A stretch of DNA of 64,000 nucleotides from Roseburia sp. (GTDB lineage: Bacteria; Bacillota; Clostridia; Lachnospirales; Lachnospiraceae): contig JAGBEG010000010.1 of the NCBI GenBank assembly GCA_017937095.1, positions 62,001 to 126,000 on the forward strand, read 5' to 3'. Both the position numbers and the translations under genes were made by a program. The notes below the pieces were generated by a model. It did not search any database. It was not told the DNA's origin and saw nothing but the letters and a program-made list of their open reading frames with translations. Below, piece after piece: positions 7,943 to 16,867 of the stretch (the first letter of the stretch is position 1; every line of letters begins with the position of its first letter).

Positions 7943-9532
7943 TTGGCTGATTTGAGAAAAGAGATAGAAAAGAGACGTACTTTTGCGATTATTTCCCACC
8001 CGGATGCAGGTAAGACGACGCTGACGGAGAAGTTCTTACTCTACGGAGGGGCGATCAATCTGGCAGGATCGGTAAAGGGAAAGGCGACGGCACGCCATGC
8101 TGTGTCTGACTGGATGGAGATTGAGAAGGAGAGAGGTATCTCCGTTACTTCCTCGGTGCTACAGTTCAATTACGGCGGTTACTGTATCAACATTCTGGAC
8201 ACACCGGGACATCAGGATTTCTCGGAGGACACATACCGTACCTTAATGGCGGCGGATTCCGCGGTCATGGTCATCGACGGCTCGAAGGGCGTCGAGGCGC
8301 AGACGAGAAAGCTGTTTAAGGTCTGCGTCATGCGCCACATTCCGATTTTTACGTTTATCAATAAGATGGACCGCGACGCGAACGATACGTTTGATCTTCT
8401 TGACGAGATCGAGAAGGAGCTTGGCATCGCGACCTGTCCCGTCAACTGGCCGATCGGGTCGGGAAAGGGCTTTAAGGGCGTTTACGACCGTAATACGAAG
8501 GAAATCATGACATTTTCCGATACGTTAAAGGGAACGAAGGAGGGAAATGAGACGCATATTTCCGTGGACGACCCGGCGCTCATTGATGAGATCGGGCAGG
8601 ATGCATACGACAAGCTGATGGAGGAGATCGAATTGCTCGACGGTGCGAGCGCAGAGTTCGATCAGGAGCTTGTGACGAAGGGAGAACTGTCTCCGGTATT
8701 TTTCGGTTCTGCGCTGACGAACTTCGGCGTGGAGACTTTTTTGCAGCATTTCCTTCAGATGACCTATTCGCCGCTGCCAAGAAAGGCGGATATCGGAATG
8801 ATCGACCCGTTCTCGGAGGATTTCTCCGCGTTTGTATTCAAGATTCAGGCGAACATGAACAAGGCGCACCGCGACCGTATCGCGTTCATGCGGATCTGCT
8901 CGGGAAAGTTTGACGCGGGCATGGAGGTCACGCATGTGCAGGGCGGCAATAAGAAAATCAAGCTTTCCCAGCCGCAGCAGATGATGGCGCAGGAACGCCA
9001 TATCGTGGATGAGGCGTATGCGGGGGATATTATCGGCGTGTTCGATCCGGGAATTTTTTCCATCGGCGATACGATCACGACGGCGAAGCCGTTTAGGTTC
9101 GAGGGAATCCCGACGTTCGCACCGGAGCATTTCGCGAGAGTGCGTCAGGTCGACACGATGAAGCGCAAGCAGTTCATGAAGGGGATGCAGCAGATCGCGC
9201 AGGAGGGCGCCATCCAGATTTTCCAGGAGTACAATATGGGAATGGAGGAGGTCATCGTCGGCGTTGTCGGCGTCTTACAGTTCGACGTCTTAAAGTACCG
9301 TCTCGAGAACGAGTATAACGTCGAAATCCGCATGGATACGCTTCCGTACGAGCATATCCGCTGGATCGAGAATGCGGATATCGACATGGATAAGCTGGTC
9401 GGCACTTCTGATATGAAGAAGATTCAGGACTTAAAGGGCAGACCGCTGCTTTTATTTGTCAACGCATGGAGCGTCGGCATGGTCTTAGACCGCAACGAGG
9501 GATTGGTTCTCTCAGAGTTCGGACGGGAGTAA
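7943..9532 (+). CDS. prfC: Peptide chain release factor 3 (RF3 GTPase)
   Basis: A translational GTPase that recycles RF1 and RF2 from the ribosome after peptide release. It shows all GTPase boxes: ISHPDAGKTTLTEK (G1), the threonine-containing switch I after KEKGERGISVTSSV-like residues 60-70, DTPGHQDF (G3) and NKMDRD (G4). The domain III and C-terminal sequence fits RF3 rather than EF-G. Length from the chosen start is 529 aa, equal to the E. coli protein. The start is a TTG at 7943, preceded by GGAGGA at optimal distance; another TTG at 7925 overlaps that ribosome binding site and is less likely. It follows deoB by 21 bp and may be co-transcribed. Confidence 0.93.
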   Translation: MADLRKEIEKRRTFAIISHPDAGKTTLTEKFLLYGGAINLAGSVKGKATARHAVSDWMEIEKERGISVTSSVLQFNYGGYCINILDTPGHQDFSEDTYRTLMAADSAVMVIDGSKGVEAQTRKLFKVCVMRHIPIFTFINKMDRDANDTFDLLDEIEKELGIATCPVNWPIGSGKGFKGVYDRNTKEIMTFSDTLKGTKEGNETHISVDDPALIDEIGQDAYDKLMEEIELLDGASAEFDQELVTKGELSPVFFGSALTNFGVETFLQHFLQMTYSPLPRKADIGMIDPFSEDFSAFVFKIQANMNKAHRDRIAFMRICSGKFDAGMEVTHVQGGNKKIKLSQPQQMMAQERHIVDEAYAGDIIGVFDPGIFSIGDTITTAKPFRFEGIPTFAPEHFARVRQVDTMKRKQFMKGMQQIAQEGAIQIFQEYNMGMEEVIVGVVGVLQFDVLKYRLENEYNVEIRMDTLPYEHIRWIENADIDMDKLVGTSDMKKIQDLKGRPLLLFVNAWSVGMVLDRNEGLVLSEFGRE

Positions 9533-9622
9533 GCGAGAGCGCGGGGTCATGGGATGAAACAGAATCCGTGGAATGCGAACGGACGCGTGCAGAAGTGTAA
9601 ACAGATATCAGGAGGTAAAAAT

Positions 9623-9952
9623 ATGGCAGTCATTACAGTCACAAACGATAATTTCGAACAGGAGGTACTTGCGGCGAAGCTTCCGGTCATTCTGGATTTC
9701 TGGGCGGACTGGTGCGGTCCCTGCAAGATGCAGGCTCCGGTGTTTGATGCGCTTGCGGAGGAATTGGAAGGCAAGGTCATTTTCGGCAAGGTCAACGTGG
9801 ACGAGGAGGCTGCGCTGGCGCTCAAATATCAGGTCATGAACATTCCCACGCTTATTGTGATGCAGTATGGAATCTTTCAGACGAAGGCAATCGGCGTGCA
9901 GACGAGAGAAGCGATTTTAGAGATGCTTAAGAGCTGCGGGGAAGAAGAATAA
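9623..9952 (+). CDS. trxA: Thioredoxin
   Basis: A small cytoplasmic disulfide reductase of 109 aa. The active site WADWCGPCKM carries the standard CGPC pair, followed by the cis-proline motif NIPTLIVMQYG. The ATG at 9623 is preceded by a perfect AGGAGG 7 bases upstream, so the longer open frame from 9554 is not used. The C-terminal ending with a short acidic tail (SCGEEE) is unremarkable. It follows prfC by 90 bp and ends just before a strong terminator, so it may be the last gene of the deoB-prfC-trxA run. No thioredoxin reductase is adjacent. Confidence 0.93.
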   Translation: MAVITVTNDNFEQEVLAAKLPVILDFWADWCGPCKMQAPVFDALAEELEGKVIFGKVNVDEEAALALKYQVMNIPTLIVMQYGIFQTKAIGVQTREAILEMLKSCGEEE

Positions 9953-9995
9953 GACCATGCAAAGTTTTAGGTGAATACGAAATGCAGATGATTTG

Positions 9996-10034
9996 AGCGG
10001 TCAGCACGTAGAGAAAACGTGCTGACCGCTTTTT
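9996..10034 (+). terminator. Rho-independent terminator after trxA
   Basis: A perfect 13-bp stem (AGCGGTCAGCACG, its complement at 10018-10030) with a 9-base loop is followed by a run of T. It closes the trxA transcript before the c-di-GMP locus. Confidence 0.9.
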
Positions 10035-10088
10035 GTGTACATTGTACAATTTTGCAATATTTATTTCGTGGATATTTGCTGAAAGGTT

Positions 10089-10118
10089 TTGATTGATTTT
10101 GGCGAATTTTGGTAATAT
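10089..10118 (+). promoter_or_regulatory. Possible promoter of the c-di-GMP/exopolysaccharide locus
   Basis: TTGATT at 10089 and TAATAT at 10113 are 18 bp apart in an AT-rich gap. The nonamer CGAATTTTG occurs twice around it, about 30 bp apart (near 10104 and 10134), which could be a regulator site. No GEMM c-di-GMP riboswitch was recognised here. Weak assignment. Confidence 0.35.
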
Positions 10119-10195
10119 CATATTAGCATGAACGAATTTTGCTGAAATTGACCGAAAATGACGACTAATTTCGTCAAACCAACAAGGAGGAAGGT

Positions 10196-10360
10196 ATGGA
10201 AAGAAAGAGGAGAGTGTACTGGCAGGGGGAGACTGGGAGAAACAGGGCAATAATATTGACACCGCCGCGCAAAAAGGTTATGATTCAATCGGTGCATGTA
10301 TGGGGTCCTTTTGAGGAAGTGGATGCATCAAACGTAAAGGAATATATGGATGGGAAATAA
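10196..10360 (+). CDS. Small 54-aa protein of unknown function leading the c-di-GMP locus
   Basis: An open frame of 54 codons begins at an ATG preceded by AAGGAGGAAGGT, one of the best ribosome binding sites in the window. It ends at the TAA at 10358-10360, overlapping the diguanylate cyclase start by 11 bp in another frame, so the two are probably translationally coupled. The protein is basic at the start (MERKRRVYWQGETGR), has a short non-polar stretch AIILTPP, and ends DASNVKEYMDGK. No signal peptide, membrane segment or known domain was recognised. It could be a regulator, a membrane-peripheral partner of the cyclase, or simply a leader that sets cyclase expression. Confidence 0.65.
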   Translation: MERKRRVYWQGETGRNRAIILTPPRKKVMIQSVHVWGPFEEVDASNVKEYMDGK

Positions 10361-11921
10361 AGAGAAGGGGAAGGATAGAAGACTTCTTTGGACAAATTTG
10401 TGGATTTGTCTCATTATCGGGATTGGCTTTTTGGTTATGACACTATTCTGGGGACAATACAGCTACGGACAGTCGGAGGAGAATGTCAGGAGCGTGTCAG
10501 ACCTCATATCTGAAAATATCTTTTATCAGATTTCCGGGGAGTTCGTAGAACCGGTGGAGGTGTCGCTTGCAATGGCAAACGACCCTCTGTTGCGGGAACT
10601 TCTGGAACAGGAGGCGGAATATCTCGATGACAAAGCGTACATAAATCAAATCAGCAGCTATCTGGCGGTCTATCATGAAAAATATCAGTTTGATTCGGTA
10701 TTTTTGGTGTCTGCGGTCACGGGAAGATACTACAATTTCAGTGGGATTGACCGGATCATAGAAGAGGAAAACCCTGAAAACGCATGGTATTATCAGGCGC
10801 TTGCTTCTGAGAAAGAGTATATCCTGGATGTGGACAATGACGAAGCGGGACAGGCAGGGAATGAGATCACGATTTTCGTGGATTGTAAGATCAGGAATGA
10901 AGCGGGAGAGGTGATTGCGATTGCCGGAGTAGGAGTAAAGGTTCGTAAGTTTCAGGAAATAATCAGGGATTATGAAGAACGATTCAGGGTAAATGCGGTA
11001 CTGGTCGATAAAGAGGGGGCAATACAGGTATCGACAGAGCACAGCGGTTATGAAAATGTCAGCTTGTTTTTGGAGTATGGACTGGAGGACAAAAAGGAAG
11101 AAATAGTTTCATGTAAGGCAGACGGCAAAGACAGAAGCTTCTGGGTATCTTCGGAACGTGGAGGCGGGGGAAAAAGCTATGTGGTCGTACGCTATATACC
11201 GGATTTGGACTGGTACCTGATTGTAATGCAGAGTGCCAATCAATATGCAAAGAGAATTCAAGTTCAATTTTTAAAGAATCTGTGCATTGCAATAGGAATC
11301 GGAGTGGTGATTATGTTTGGTGTTTCTGTCATGGTGAAGGGATTTCATAATCAGATTGTCGGTTTTCTGCAGCAAAGAATTGATAAAGAAAAAGAAGCAA
11401 AGCTCCAGTATGTGAAAAAGGCACAGACTGATCAGATGACAGGAATATATAATAAGACGGCTACAAGATATTATGTGTCACAGATGCTCACGACATATCC
11501 GGATAAGAATTTTGCATTTCTTATTTTTGATATAGATAATTTTAAACAGGCAAATGACCGGTTTGGACATGCGTTCGGAGACGGAGTAATTATGGAGTTT
11601 GTACAGACCGTACAATACTATCTGGGACCGGGATGTATATTTGGAAGAATCGGCGGTGATGAGTTTGCCGTACTGATTCCTTTGCCGACAGTCACAACAG
11701 AAGAATGGGCGGAGGAAATCGCAGAGGAACTGTTAGGGGCGCTGAAGAAAACCTATACGGAAGGGAACAATAGCTGGAACATGTCCGCGAGCATTGGAAT
11801 AGCATTAGCGCCGCGGGATGGGAAAGTGTTCGATGAATTATACAAAAATGCGGATGAGGCGCTTTATGTGACCAAACGAAGCGGAAAAGACGGTTACGCG
11901 AAAGCGGAGACTATCGATTAA
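10350..11921 (+). CDS. Membrane-bound diguanylate cyclase with extracellular Cache-like sensor
   Basis: Makes cyclic-di-GMP from two GTP. Residues about 14-36 form a transmembrane helix, residues about 40-305 an extracellular sensor of the dCache type (VFLVSAVTGRYYNFSG, WYYQALASEKEYILD), and residues about 312-333 a second helix. A short linker leads to the GGDEF domain with intact active site GRIGGDEFAVL and the metal/GTP region DIDNFKQANDRFGHAFGD. The RxxD inhibitory site normally five residues before GGDEF is absent (GPGC there), so product feedback at that site is unlikely. The 523-aa protein starts at an ATG inside the end of the small upstream gene. The next gene carries a PilZ domain, so it is the likely source of the signal that drives polysaccharide synthesis. 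Confidence 0.88.
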   Translation: MGNKEKGKDRRLLWTNLWICLIIGIGFLVMTLFWGQYSYGQSEENVRSVSDLISENIFYQISGEFVEPVEVSLAMANDPLLRELLEQEAEYLDDKAYINQISSYLAVYHEKYQFDSVFLVSAVTGRYYNFSGIDRIIEEENPENAWYYQALASEKEYILDVDNDEAGQAGNEITIFVDCKIRNEAGEVIAIAGVGVKVRKFQEIIRDYEERFRVNAVLVDKEGAIQVSTEHSGYENVSLFLEYGLEDKKEEIVSCKADGKDRSFWVSSERGGGGKSYVVVRYIPDLDWYLIVMQSANQYAKRIQVQFLKNLCIAIGIGVVIMFGVSVMVKGFHNQIVGFLQQRIDKEKEAKLQYVKKAQTDQMTGIYNKTATRYYVSQMLTTYPDKNFAFLIFDIDNFKQANDRFGHAFGDGVIMEFVQTVQYYLGPGCIFGRIGGDEFAVLIPLPTVTTEEWAEEIAEELLGALKKTYTEGNNSWNMSASIGIALAPRDGKVFDELYKNADEALYVTKRSGKDGYAKAETID

Positions 11922-11933
11922 AGGGTGATGACA

Positions 11934-14267
11934 TTGAAAAAACGAAGAAGAGAATACTCCGGGAAATGGGGAGAATGGAAGAACCGGGCATGGCTGTATT
12001 TTAATATCGGATGGACGATCCTGTATCTGTTCTGGCGAACGTTTTGTACGGTTCCGTTGGGGTACGGCATCCTGCCGGCAGTGGCAGGCATTTCACTTCT
12101 TGTCGTGGAGATCATCGGTATGCTGGAGGCGTTTGTGCACTATTTCAATATGTACCGGATCGAAAACCATGAGGTGCCGGAGGCTCCTTTGGAAGAGTTC
12201 CCGGATGTGGATGTATTTATCGCAACATATAATGAGCCGGTGGAACTGCTGTACAAGACGGTCAACGGCTGCGTACATATGAAATATCCCGATAAGAAGA
12301 AAGTACACATCTATCTGTGCGACGACGGCAAACGCGCGGAAGTGCGGGAACTGGCAGAGCAGATGGGCGTCGGCTATATCGACAGGGAGGATCACGAGGG
12401 CGCGAAGGCGGGAAATTTGAATCATGCAATGTCGGTGACAAGCTCGCCGTTAATTGCCACCTTTGACGCGGACATGATTCCGAAGAATAATTTCCTGATG
12501 GTCATGGTGTCCTATTTTGTGGCGCAGGAAATAAAAAACAGGGAACTGGAAGAGAAGGACCGGATCAAAATCGGGTTTATCCAGTCGCCGCAGAGCTTCT
12601 ACAACCCGGATCTGTTCCAGTTCAATTTGTTTTCCGAGGGAAGAATCCCCAACGAGCAGGATTACTTTTACAAGGATGTGCAGGTCACGCGAAATAAGAG
12701 CAACAGCGTTATCTATGGCGGCTCCAACACGCTGATTTCCAGAGAGGCGCTCAATGAAGTGGGCGGCTTTTACACGAAAAGTATCACCGAGGATTTTGCG
12801 ACGGGAATCCTGATTCAGAAAAAGGGCTATCAGTGCTATGCCATCAATACGGTGCTGGCGTCCGGGCTTTCCCCGACTACCTTACAAAGCCTGATCAACC
12901 AGCGTGTGCGCTGGGCGAGAGGCTGTATTCAGACGGGAAGAAAGATGCATCTGATTTTGTCGCGCAATATGACCTTTTCGCAGAAAGCAAATTATCTGGC
13001 GTCCATCTGGTACTGGTATGCCCCATGGAAGCGGCTGATTTATATCATGTCGCCGATTCTGTTCGCCACCTTTGGGGTTGTCGTGGTAAAGTGTACGCTG
13101 GTTGAGGTCCTTATTTTCTGGCTGCCGATGTATATCAGCAGTAATGTCTGTCTGAAAATGATGAGCCGCAATATAAGAACCACGAAGTGGACGAATCTTT
13201 ATGAGACAGTCATATTTCCGTTTATGCTGATTCCGGTGCTTCTGGAAACGTTAGGCATCAGCTTAAAGAAGTTCAAGGTTACGAAAAAGAGCGGGAATAA
13301 GGAGGACGGCAGGCATCTCCTCTATGCAATTCCGCATGCAGTGCTGATTTTACTGTCGGTCATCGGAATCGCAAACTGTATTCGCTGGACCTTTGACACT
13401 GGAAGAATCGATTACTTTGTGATCCTGTTCTGGCTTGTTCTGAATCTGTATAATCTGGTGATGTCCTTATTCTTTATTCTGGGAAGAAAGGCGGTCAGAG
13501 AGGCGGAGCGGCAGAGCGTAGCCATGGAGTGCCGCGTGAAGACGGAGTACGAAGAGGAAACGGGAACGACCATAGATATTTCAGAGAGCGGAATCTCCGT
13601 GCTGCTGGATCATACGATGGATATTGATGAAACGGAGCCGGTAGAACTGACGTTGGACGACGGCAGATATCATGCCAAAATTGCCGGAAAAATCGTCCTG
13701 GTGCAGAATAAGGGAAAAAAGTGGCGGTATGTATTTCTCGTGCAGGATATGAAAGAGAGCAAGGCGGAGTTTATGCAGCTTATCTATGACAGAGATCCGT
13801 CGCTTCCGACCAATCTGGACGAATCTGTAAGCAGCTTCGACGATCTGCGCATTAATGTGAGCAAGCGTTTGTATACGCAGAATTTCCAGAACCGGAGACG
13901 GGCGAGAATCCCGATTAACAGCGATTATCCGACGGATATGGAGTGCGATGTGCATATCATTGACTATAACTATGAGTATGTGCTTCTGGAGTCTGACAAG
14001 AAGCTCTCGGCGGTATTTTCTGTTTTGCTGGGGGACGGACTGGTGCTTGATTGCGTGCTGGACAAAAGGCTTGAAGACGGAAAAAGGCTCTATCGGGTAA
14101 GCAATTACCAGAAGCTGCATGACGACGCGGTACTGCATGAAAAGCTGAAAGCATGGCTGTGCACCCATATGCATGAGAAGCCCAAAGAGGCGGACGCGCC
14201 GCGGGTAAGCTTAAAACGGCAGCGTATGCAGGCGGAAGATGAATTTTCAGAGATGAAATATTTATAA
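11934..14267 (+). CDS. BcsA-like processive family 2 glycosyltransferase with PilZ domain
   Basis: Polymerises and exports a beta-glucan-like polysaccharide across the membrane; cellulose is the best guess, not proved. The cytoplasmic GT2 domain has the ordered motifs VFIATYNEP, LCDDGK, TFDADMIP, a TED acid (KSITEDFATG) and QRVRW, the signature of processive synthases. N-terminal helices flank it and at least five further helices follow (about residues 355-530). A PilZ region with TTIDISESGISVL lies near residue 545, and a further RRRARIP segment near 650 suggests a second, degenerate PilZ-like fold. The TTG at 11934 is chosen because AAGGGTGATG matches the anti-Shine-Dalgarno ideally; ATG 11928 or GTG 11925 are alternatives. 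It follows the cyclase by 12 bp. Confidence 0.87.
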   Translation: MKKRRREYSGKWGEWKNRAWLYFNIGWTILYLFWRTFCTVPLGYGILPAVAGISLLVVEIIGMLEAFVHYFNMYRIENHEVPEAPLEEFPDVDVFIATYNEPVELLYKTVNGCVHMKYPDKKKVHIYLCDDGKRAEVRELAEQMGVGYIDREDHEGAKAGNLNHAMSVTSSPLIATFDADMIPKNNFLMVMVSYFVAQEIKNRELEEKDRIKIGFIQSPQSFYNPDLFQFNLFSEGRIPNEQDYFYKDVQVTRNKSNSVIYGGSNTLISREALNEVGGFYTKSITEDFATGILIQKKGYQCYAINTVLASGLSPTTLQSLINQRVRWARGCIQTGRKMHLILSRNMTFSQKANYLASIWYWYAPWKRLIYIMSPILFATFGVVVVKCTLVEVLIFWLPMYISSNVCLKMMSRNIRTTKWTNLYETVIFPFMLIPVLLETLGISLKKFKVTKKSGNKEDGRHLLYAIPHAVLILLSVIGIANCIRWTFDTGRIDYFVILFWLVLNLYNLVMSLFFILGRKAVREAERQSVAMECRVKTEYEEETGTTIDISESGISVLLDHTMDIDETEPVELTLDDGRYHAKIAGKIVLVQNKGKKWRYVFLVQDMKESKAEFMQLIYDRDPSLPTNLDESVSSFDDLRINVSKRLYTQNFQNRRRARIPINSDYPTDMECDVHIIDYNYEYVLLESDKKLSAVFSVLLGDGLVLDCVLDKRLEDGKRLYRVSNYQKLHDDAVLHEKLKAWLCTHMHEKPKEADAPRVSLKRQRMQAEDEFSEMKYL

Positions 14268-14296
14268 GCGGTACGAGAACAAAAACAGAGGAAAAT

Positions 14297-15415
14297 ATGA
14301 AGGGTTTGAAAAAGAAAAGCCTGATGCTTGCGGCGCTTTTGTGCATGGTGGGCGTGGGAATCGGAAGCGTAAGCGTCGAGGCGGCGAAGAAGGACAAAGC
14401 GGATTTTTCAGATTTCATTGGCAGTGAAGAGGATATGGCAGGCGGGACGGTAGCGCCCGGGCTGACCTACGAAAAAGAGGAAGATACCTTAAATCTATCC
14501 TTTGATACAAACGGGTATCAGGAGCGCTATTATACCGCCACTGCCTTTAAGAATCTGAAATTAAATCTAAATGAGTCGGCGGGAATTTCATTTGGGGTCT
14601 CCAACAATACCGATACGCCGGTGCGGATGAATTTTGCCCTGTTTGATGCGGATGGCAGGACGATGGATGTAGGAGCCGGGTTCTACGTAAGATTGCAGGG
14701 GGAAGACATTTCCTATGCAAAGGTGGAGTATGGCTGTTTTACGCTTCCGGCAGGATTTGCGGGAACGGTGGAGATTCCCTTCGATGTTCTGGCGTTCCAG
14801 GATACCGGGGAAAGAGCCGGAGAAATCACGCAGATATGGGGATATGGCATCATCTGTGTCGCCGAGCAGGGAGAAACCTATGATGTGACGTTTTCGAATC
14901 TTGCGTTTCTTACAAAAGAGGAGACGGTAAGCGCCGCAGAGCCCTGCGAGCTTGAGATAGAAGGGGATGAGCGGGCGTTCCGTCCGAAGGTGGGCGAGAG
15001 CGATACGCCATATCATGCTGTGATCTATAACATGCTGGGGGAGAGCAGTCCCGCGGAGGCTGTTTTCTCGCTGGACACTGATTATGAGCAGGCGTCAGTC
15101 TCCGAGGACGGCGTTCTTACGCTGGGCTGTAAATTCCCGGAGGAGACGATTGAAATCAGAGCGAAGACACCGGACGGCTTAGAGGCGGTCCGCGAGATAC
15201 AGATTTACGATTCCTGGACGAACAGTGTCAGTACGGATAACGGGTATGATGCGTCGCTGGCAGACCCTTCGGAGATCGAGCCGATTGTAAGGTGGGCGGA
15301 TGATATGCGAAGTCCGCATACGTTGTGGCTGATCCGGGGCGCAGCGTTGGCCGGAGGCGTCATTTTCCTGGGGTATTATCTGGCAGTAAGAAGAAAAAGC
15401 AGGGGCGGTAAGTAA
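14297..15415 (+). CDS. Exported, C-terminally membrane-anchored protein of the polysaccharide locus
   Basis: A 372-aa protein with an N-terminal signal peptide (basic MKGLKKK, hydrophobic core, cleavage near SVEAA), a beta-rich extracellular body, and a C-terminal helix LIRGAALAGGVIFLGYYLAV followed by basic residues. The layout of export signal plus C-terminal anchor next to a BcsA-like synthase is reminiscent of BcsB, the periplasmic partner of cellulose synthase, but it is half the length and I see no clear sequence signature. It may be a carbohydrate-binding partner that guides the nascent chain. The ATG at 14297 has AGAGGAAAA upstream. It ends one base before the acyltransferase gene starts. 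Confidence 0.6.
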   Translation: MKGLKKKSLMLAALLCMVGVGIGSVSVEAAKKDKADFSDFIGSEEDMAGGTVAPGLTYEKEEDTLNLSFDTNGYQERYYTATAFKNLKLNLNESAGISFGVSNNTDTPVRMNFALFDADGRTMDVGAGFYVRLQGEDISYAKVEYGCFTLPAGFAGTVEIPFDVLAFQDTGERAGEITQIWGYGIICVAEQGETYDVTFSNLAFLTKEETVSAAEPCELEIEGDERAFRPKVGESDTPYHAVIYNMLGESSPAEAVFSLDTDYEQASVSEDGVLTLGCKFPEETIEIRAKTPDGLEAVREIQIYDSWTNSVSTDNGYDASLADPSEIEPIVRWADDMRSPHTLWLIRGAALAGGVIFLGYYLAVRRKSRGGK

Positions 15416-15416
15416 T

Positions 15417-16835
15417 ATGTTATTTTCAAGCATTGTGTTTTTATTCTATTTCCTTCCGGTGGTTCTGGTGCTGTATTATCTGTTCCGACGATGGACGCCG
15501 GTGAAAAATGCGGTTCTTCTGGCGGCAAGCCTGTTCTTTTACGCATGGGGAGAACCATGGTTCGTACTGATCATGCTGGCATCGATCCTGATCAATTATG
15601 TGCTGGCGCTATTCGTGGACCGCTACAGGAAGAAACCCATCGTGAAGCTTTTTCTGGTGCTGACTGTGATTTTAAATATCGGACTTCTGTTCGTCTTTAA
15701 ATATCTGGATTTCTTTTTGCGCAATATCGGACAGGCGCTCAACCGCGACCTGCCGCTTACGAATCTGACTTTGCCGATTGGAATTTCCTTTTTTACGTTT
15801 CAGGCGCTCTCCTATGTGGTGGATGTTTACCGGGAGAACGGAAAGGTGCAGAAGAATCCGTTTTACGTGGCGCTGTATATCGCGTTTTTCCCGCAGCTTA
15901 TTGCGGGACCGATTGTGCAGTATGCAACGATCGATGAACAGATCATACACAGGAAAGAGAGCTGGGACAAGTTTTCCGTAGGGACCTGCCGTTTTATTGC
16001 GGGGCTCGGAAAGAAGGTCCTGCTCTCCAATAATTTCGCAATCGTGGCAGACCGGATTTTTGACAGCTATCAGATGGGCGGAATGCCGGTGACGCTTGCG
16101 TGGCTGGGATCGATTGCCTATACGCTTCAGATTCTGTTTGATTTTTCCGGCTATTCGGATATGGCGATCGGTCTGGGTCTTATGTTCGGATTTAAATTTG
16201 AGGAGAACTTCAATTATCCGTATATTTCCCGTTCCATCGGGGAATTTTGGCGCAGATGGCACATTTCGCTGGGAAAGTGGTTCAAGGAATATGTGTACTT
16301 CCCGCTGGGCGGTTCGAAGGTGAAGAACATGGATATCGTAATCCGCAATATGCTGGTGGTATGGCTGTGTACGGGGCTATGGCACGGGGCGGAATGGACG
16401 TTTATCGTGTGGGGACTGATCAATTTCGTATTTCTGGTGCTGGAGCGTTTTATTGATCTGGAAAACAGACCGGGACACGGAATCTTGAAATGGTGTTATA
16501 CGATGTTTGTCGTGAATCTCGGCTGGGTAATTTTCCGCGCGGAAAATCTGGTATATGCCGGGAATTACATAAAGTGTATGTTCGGTCTGGACGGAAGCGG
16601 ATTTTTCAGCGACTACGCGTGGATGTACTTAAGGGAATACGGAATATTTTTCCTGCTGGGAGCGGTTTTCTGCGTACCGATCGGGAAGAGATGCAATTAC
16701 CTGATTGTCAATGGGAAGGTGCGCACCGCGGTCATAGACGTGATCTATCCGGTGCTTATGATGGGAATCTTCCTGATCTGTGTGACGTATCTGGTCAAGG
16801 GAAGCTACAATCCGTTTATCTATTTTAACTTTTAA
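15417..16835 (+). CDS. MBOAT family O-acyltransferase (AlgI/DltB-like)
   Basis: A polytopic membrane protein of 472 aa that moves acyl groups across the membrane to an extracellular acceptor, as AlgI does for alginate and DltB for teichoic acids. Family motifs are FFTFQALSYVVDVYRE, the region SIGEFWRRWHISLGKWFKEY and the catalytic histidine in CTGLWHGAEWTFIVWG. The start ATG is one base after the previous stop, so translation is coupled. With the downstream DHHW protein it forms the usual pair for polysaccharide O-acetylation. The donor is presumably acetyl-CoA and the acceptor the product of the PilZ synthase; both are inferences from context. Confidence 0.9.
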   Translation: MLFSSIVFLFYFLPVVLVLYYLFRRWTPVKNAVLLAASLFFYAWGEPWFVLIMLASILINYVLALFVDRYRKKPIVKLFLVLTVILNIGLLFVFKYLDFFLRNIGQALNRDLPLTNLTLPIGISFFTFQALSYVVDVYRENGKVQKNPFYVALYIAFFPQLIAGPIVQYATIDEQIIHRKESWDKFSVGTCRFIAGLGKKVLLSNNFAIVADRIFDSYQMGGMPVTLAWLGSIAYTLQILFDFSGYSDMAIGLGLMFGFKFEENFNYPYISRSIGEFWRRWHISLGKWFKEYVYFPLGGSKVKNMDIVIRNMLVVWLCTGLWHGAEWTFIVWGLINFVFLVLERFIDLENRPGHGILKWCYTMFVVNLGWVIFRAENLVYAGNYIKCMFGLDGSGFFSDYAWMYLREYGIFFLLGAVFCVPIGKRCNYLIVNGKVRTAVIDVIYPVLMMGIFLICVTYLVKGSYNPFIYFNF

Positions 16836-16867
16836 CAGCGGCAGAAAGAAACAAAAGGGTGAGACAG

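Noticed and set aside
10035-10195. GEMM c-di-GMP riboswitch before the cyclase locus
   Set aside because: No GEMM core or tetraloop-receptor pattern was found; the gap is AT-rich with only short repeats.
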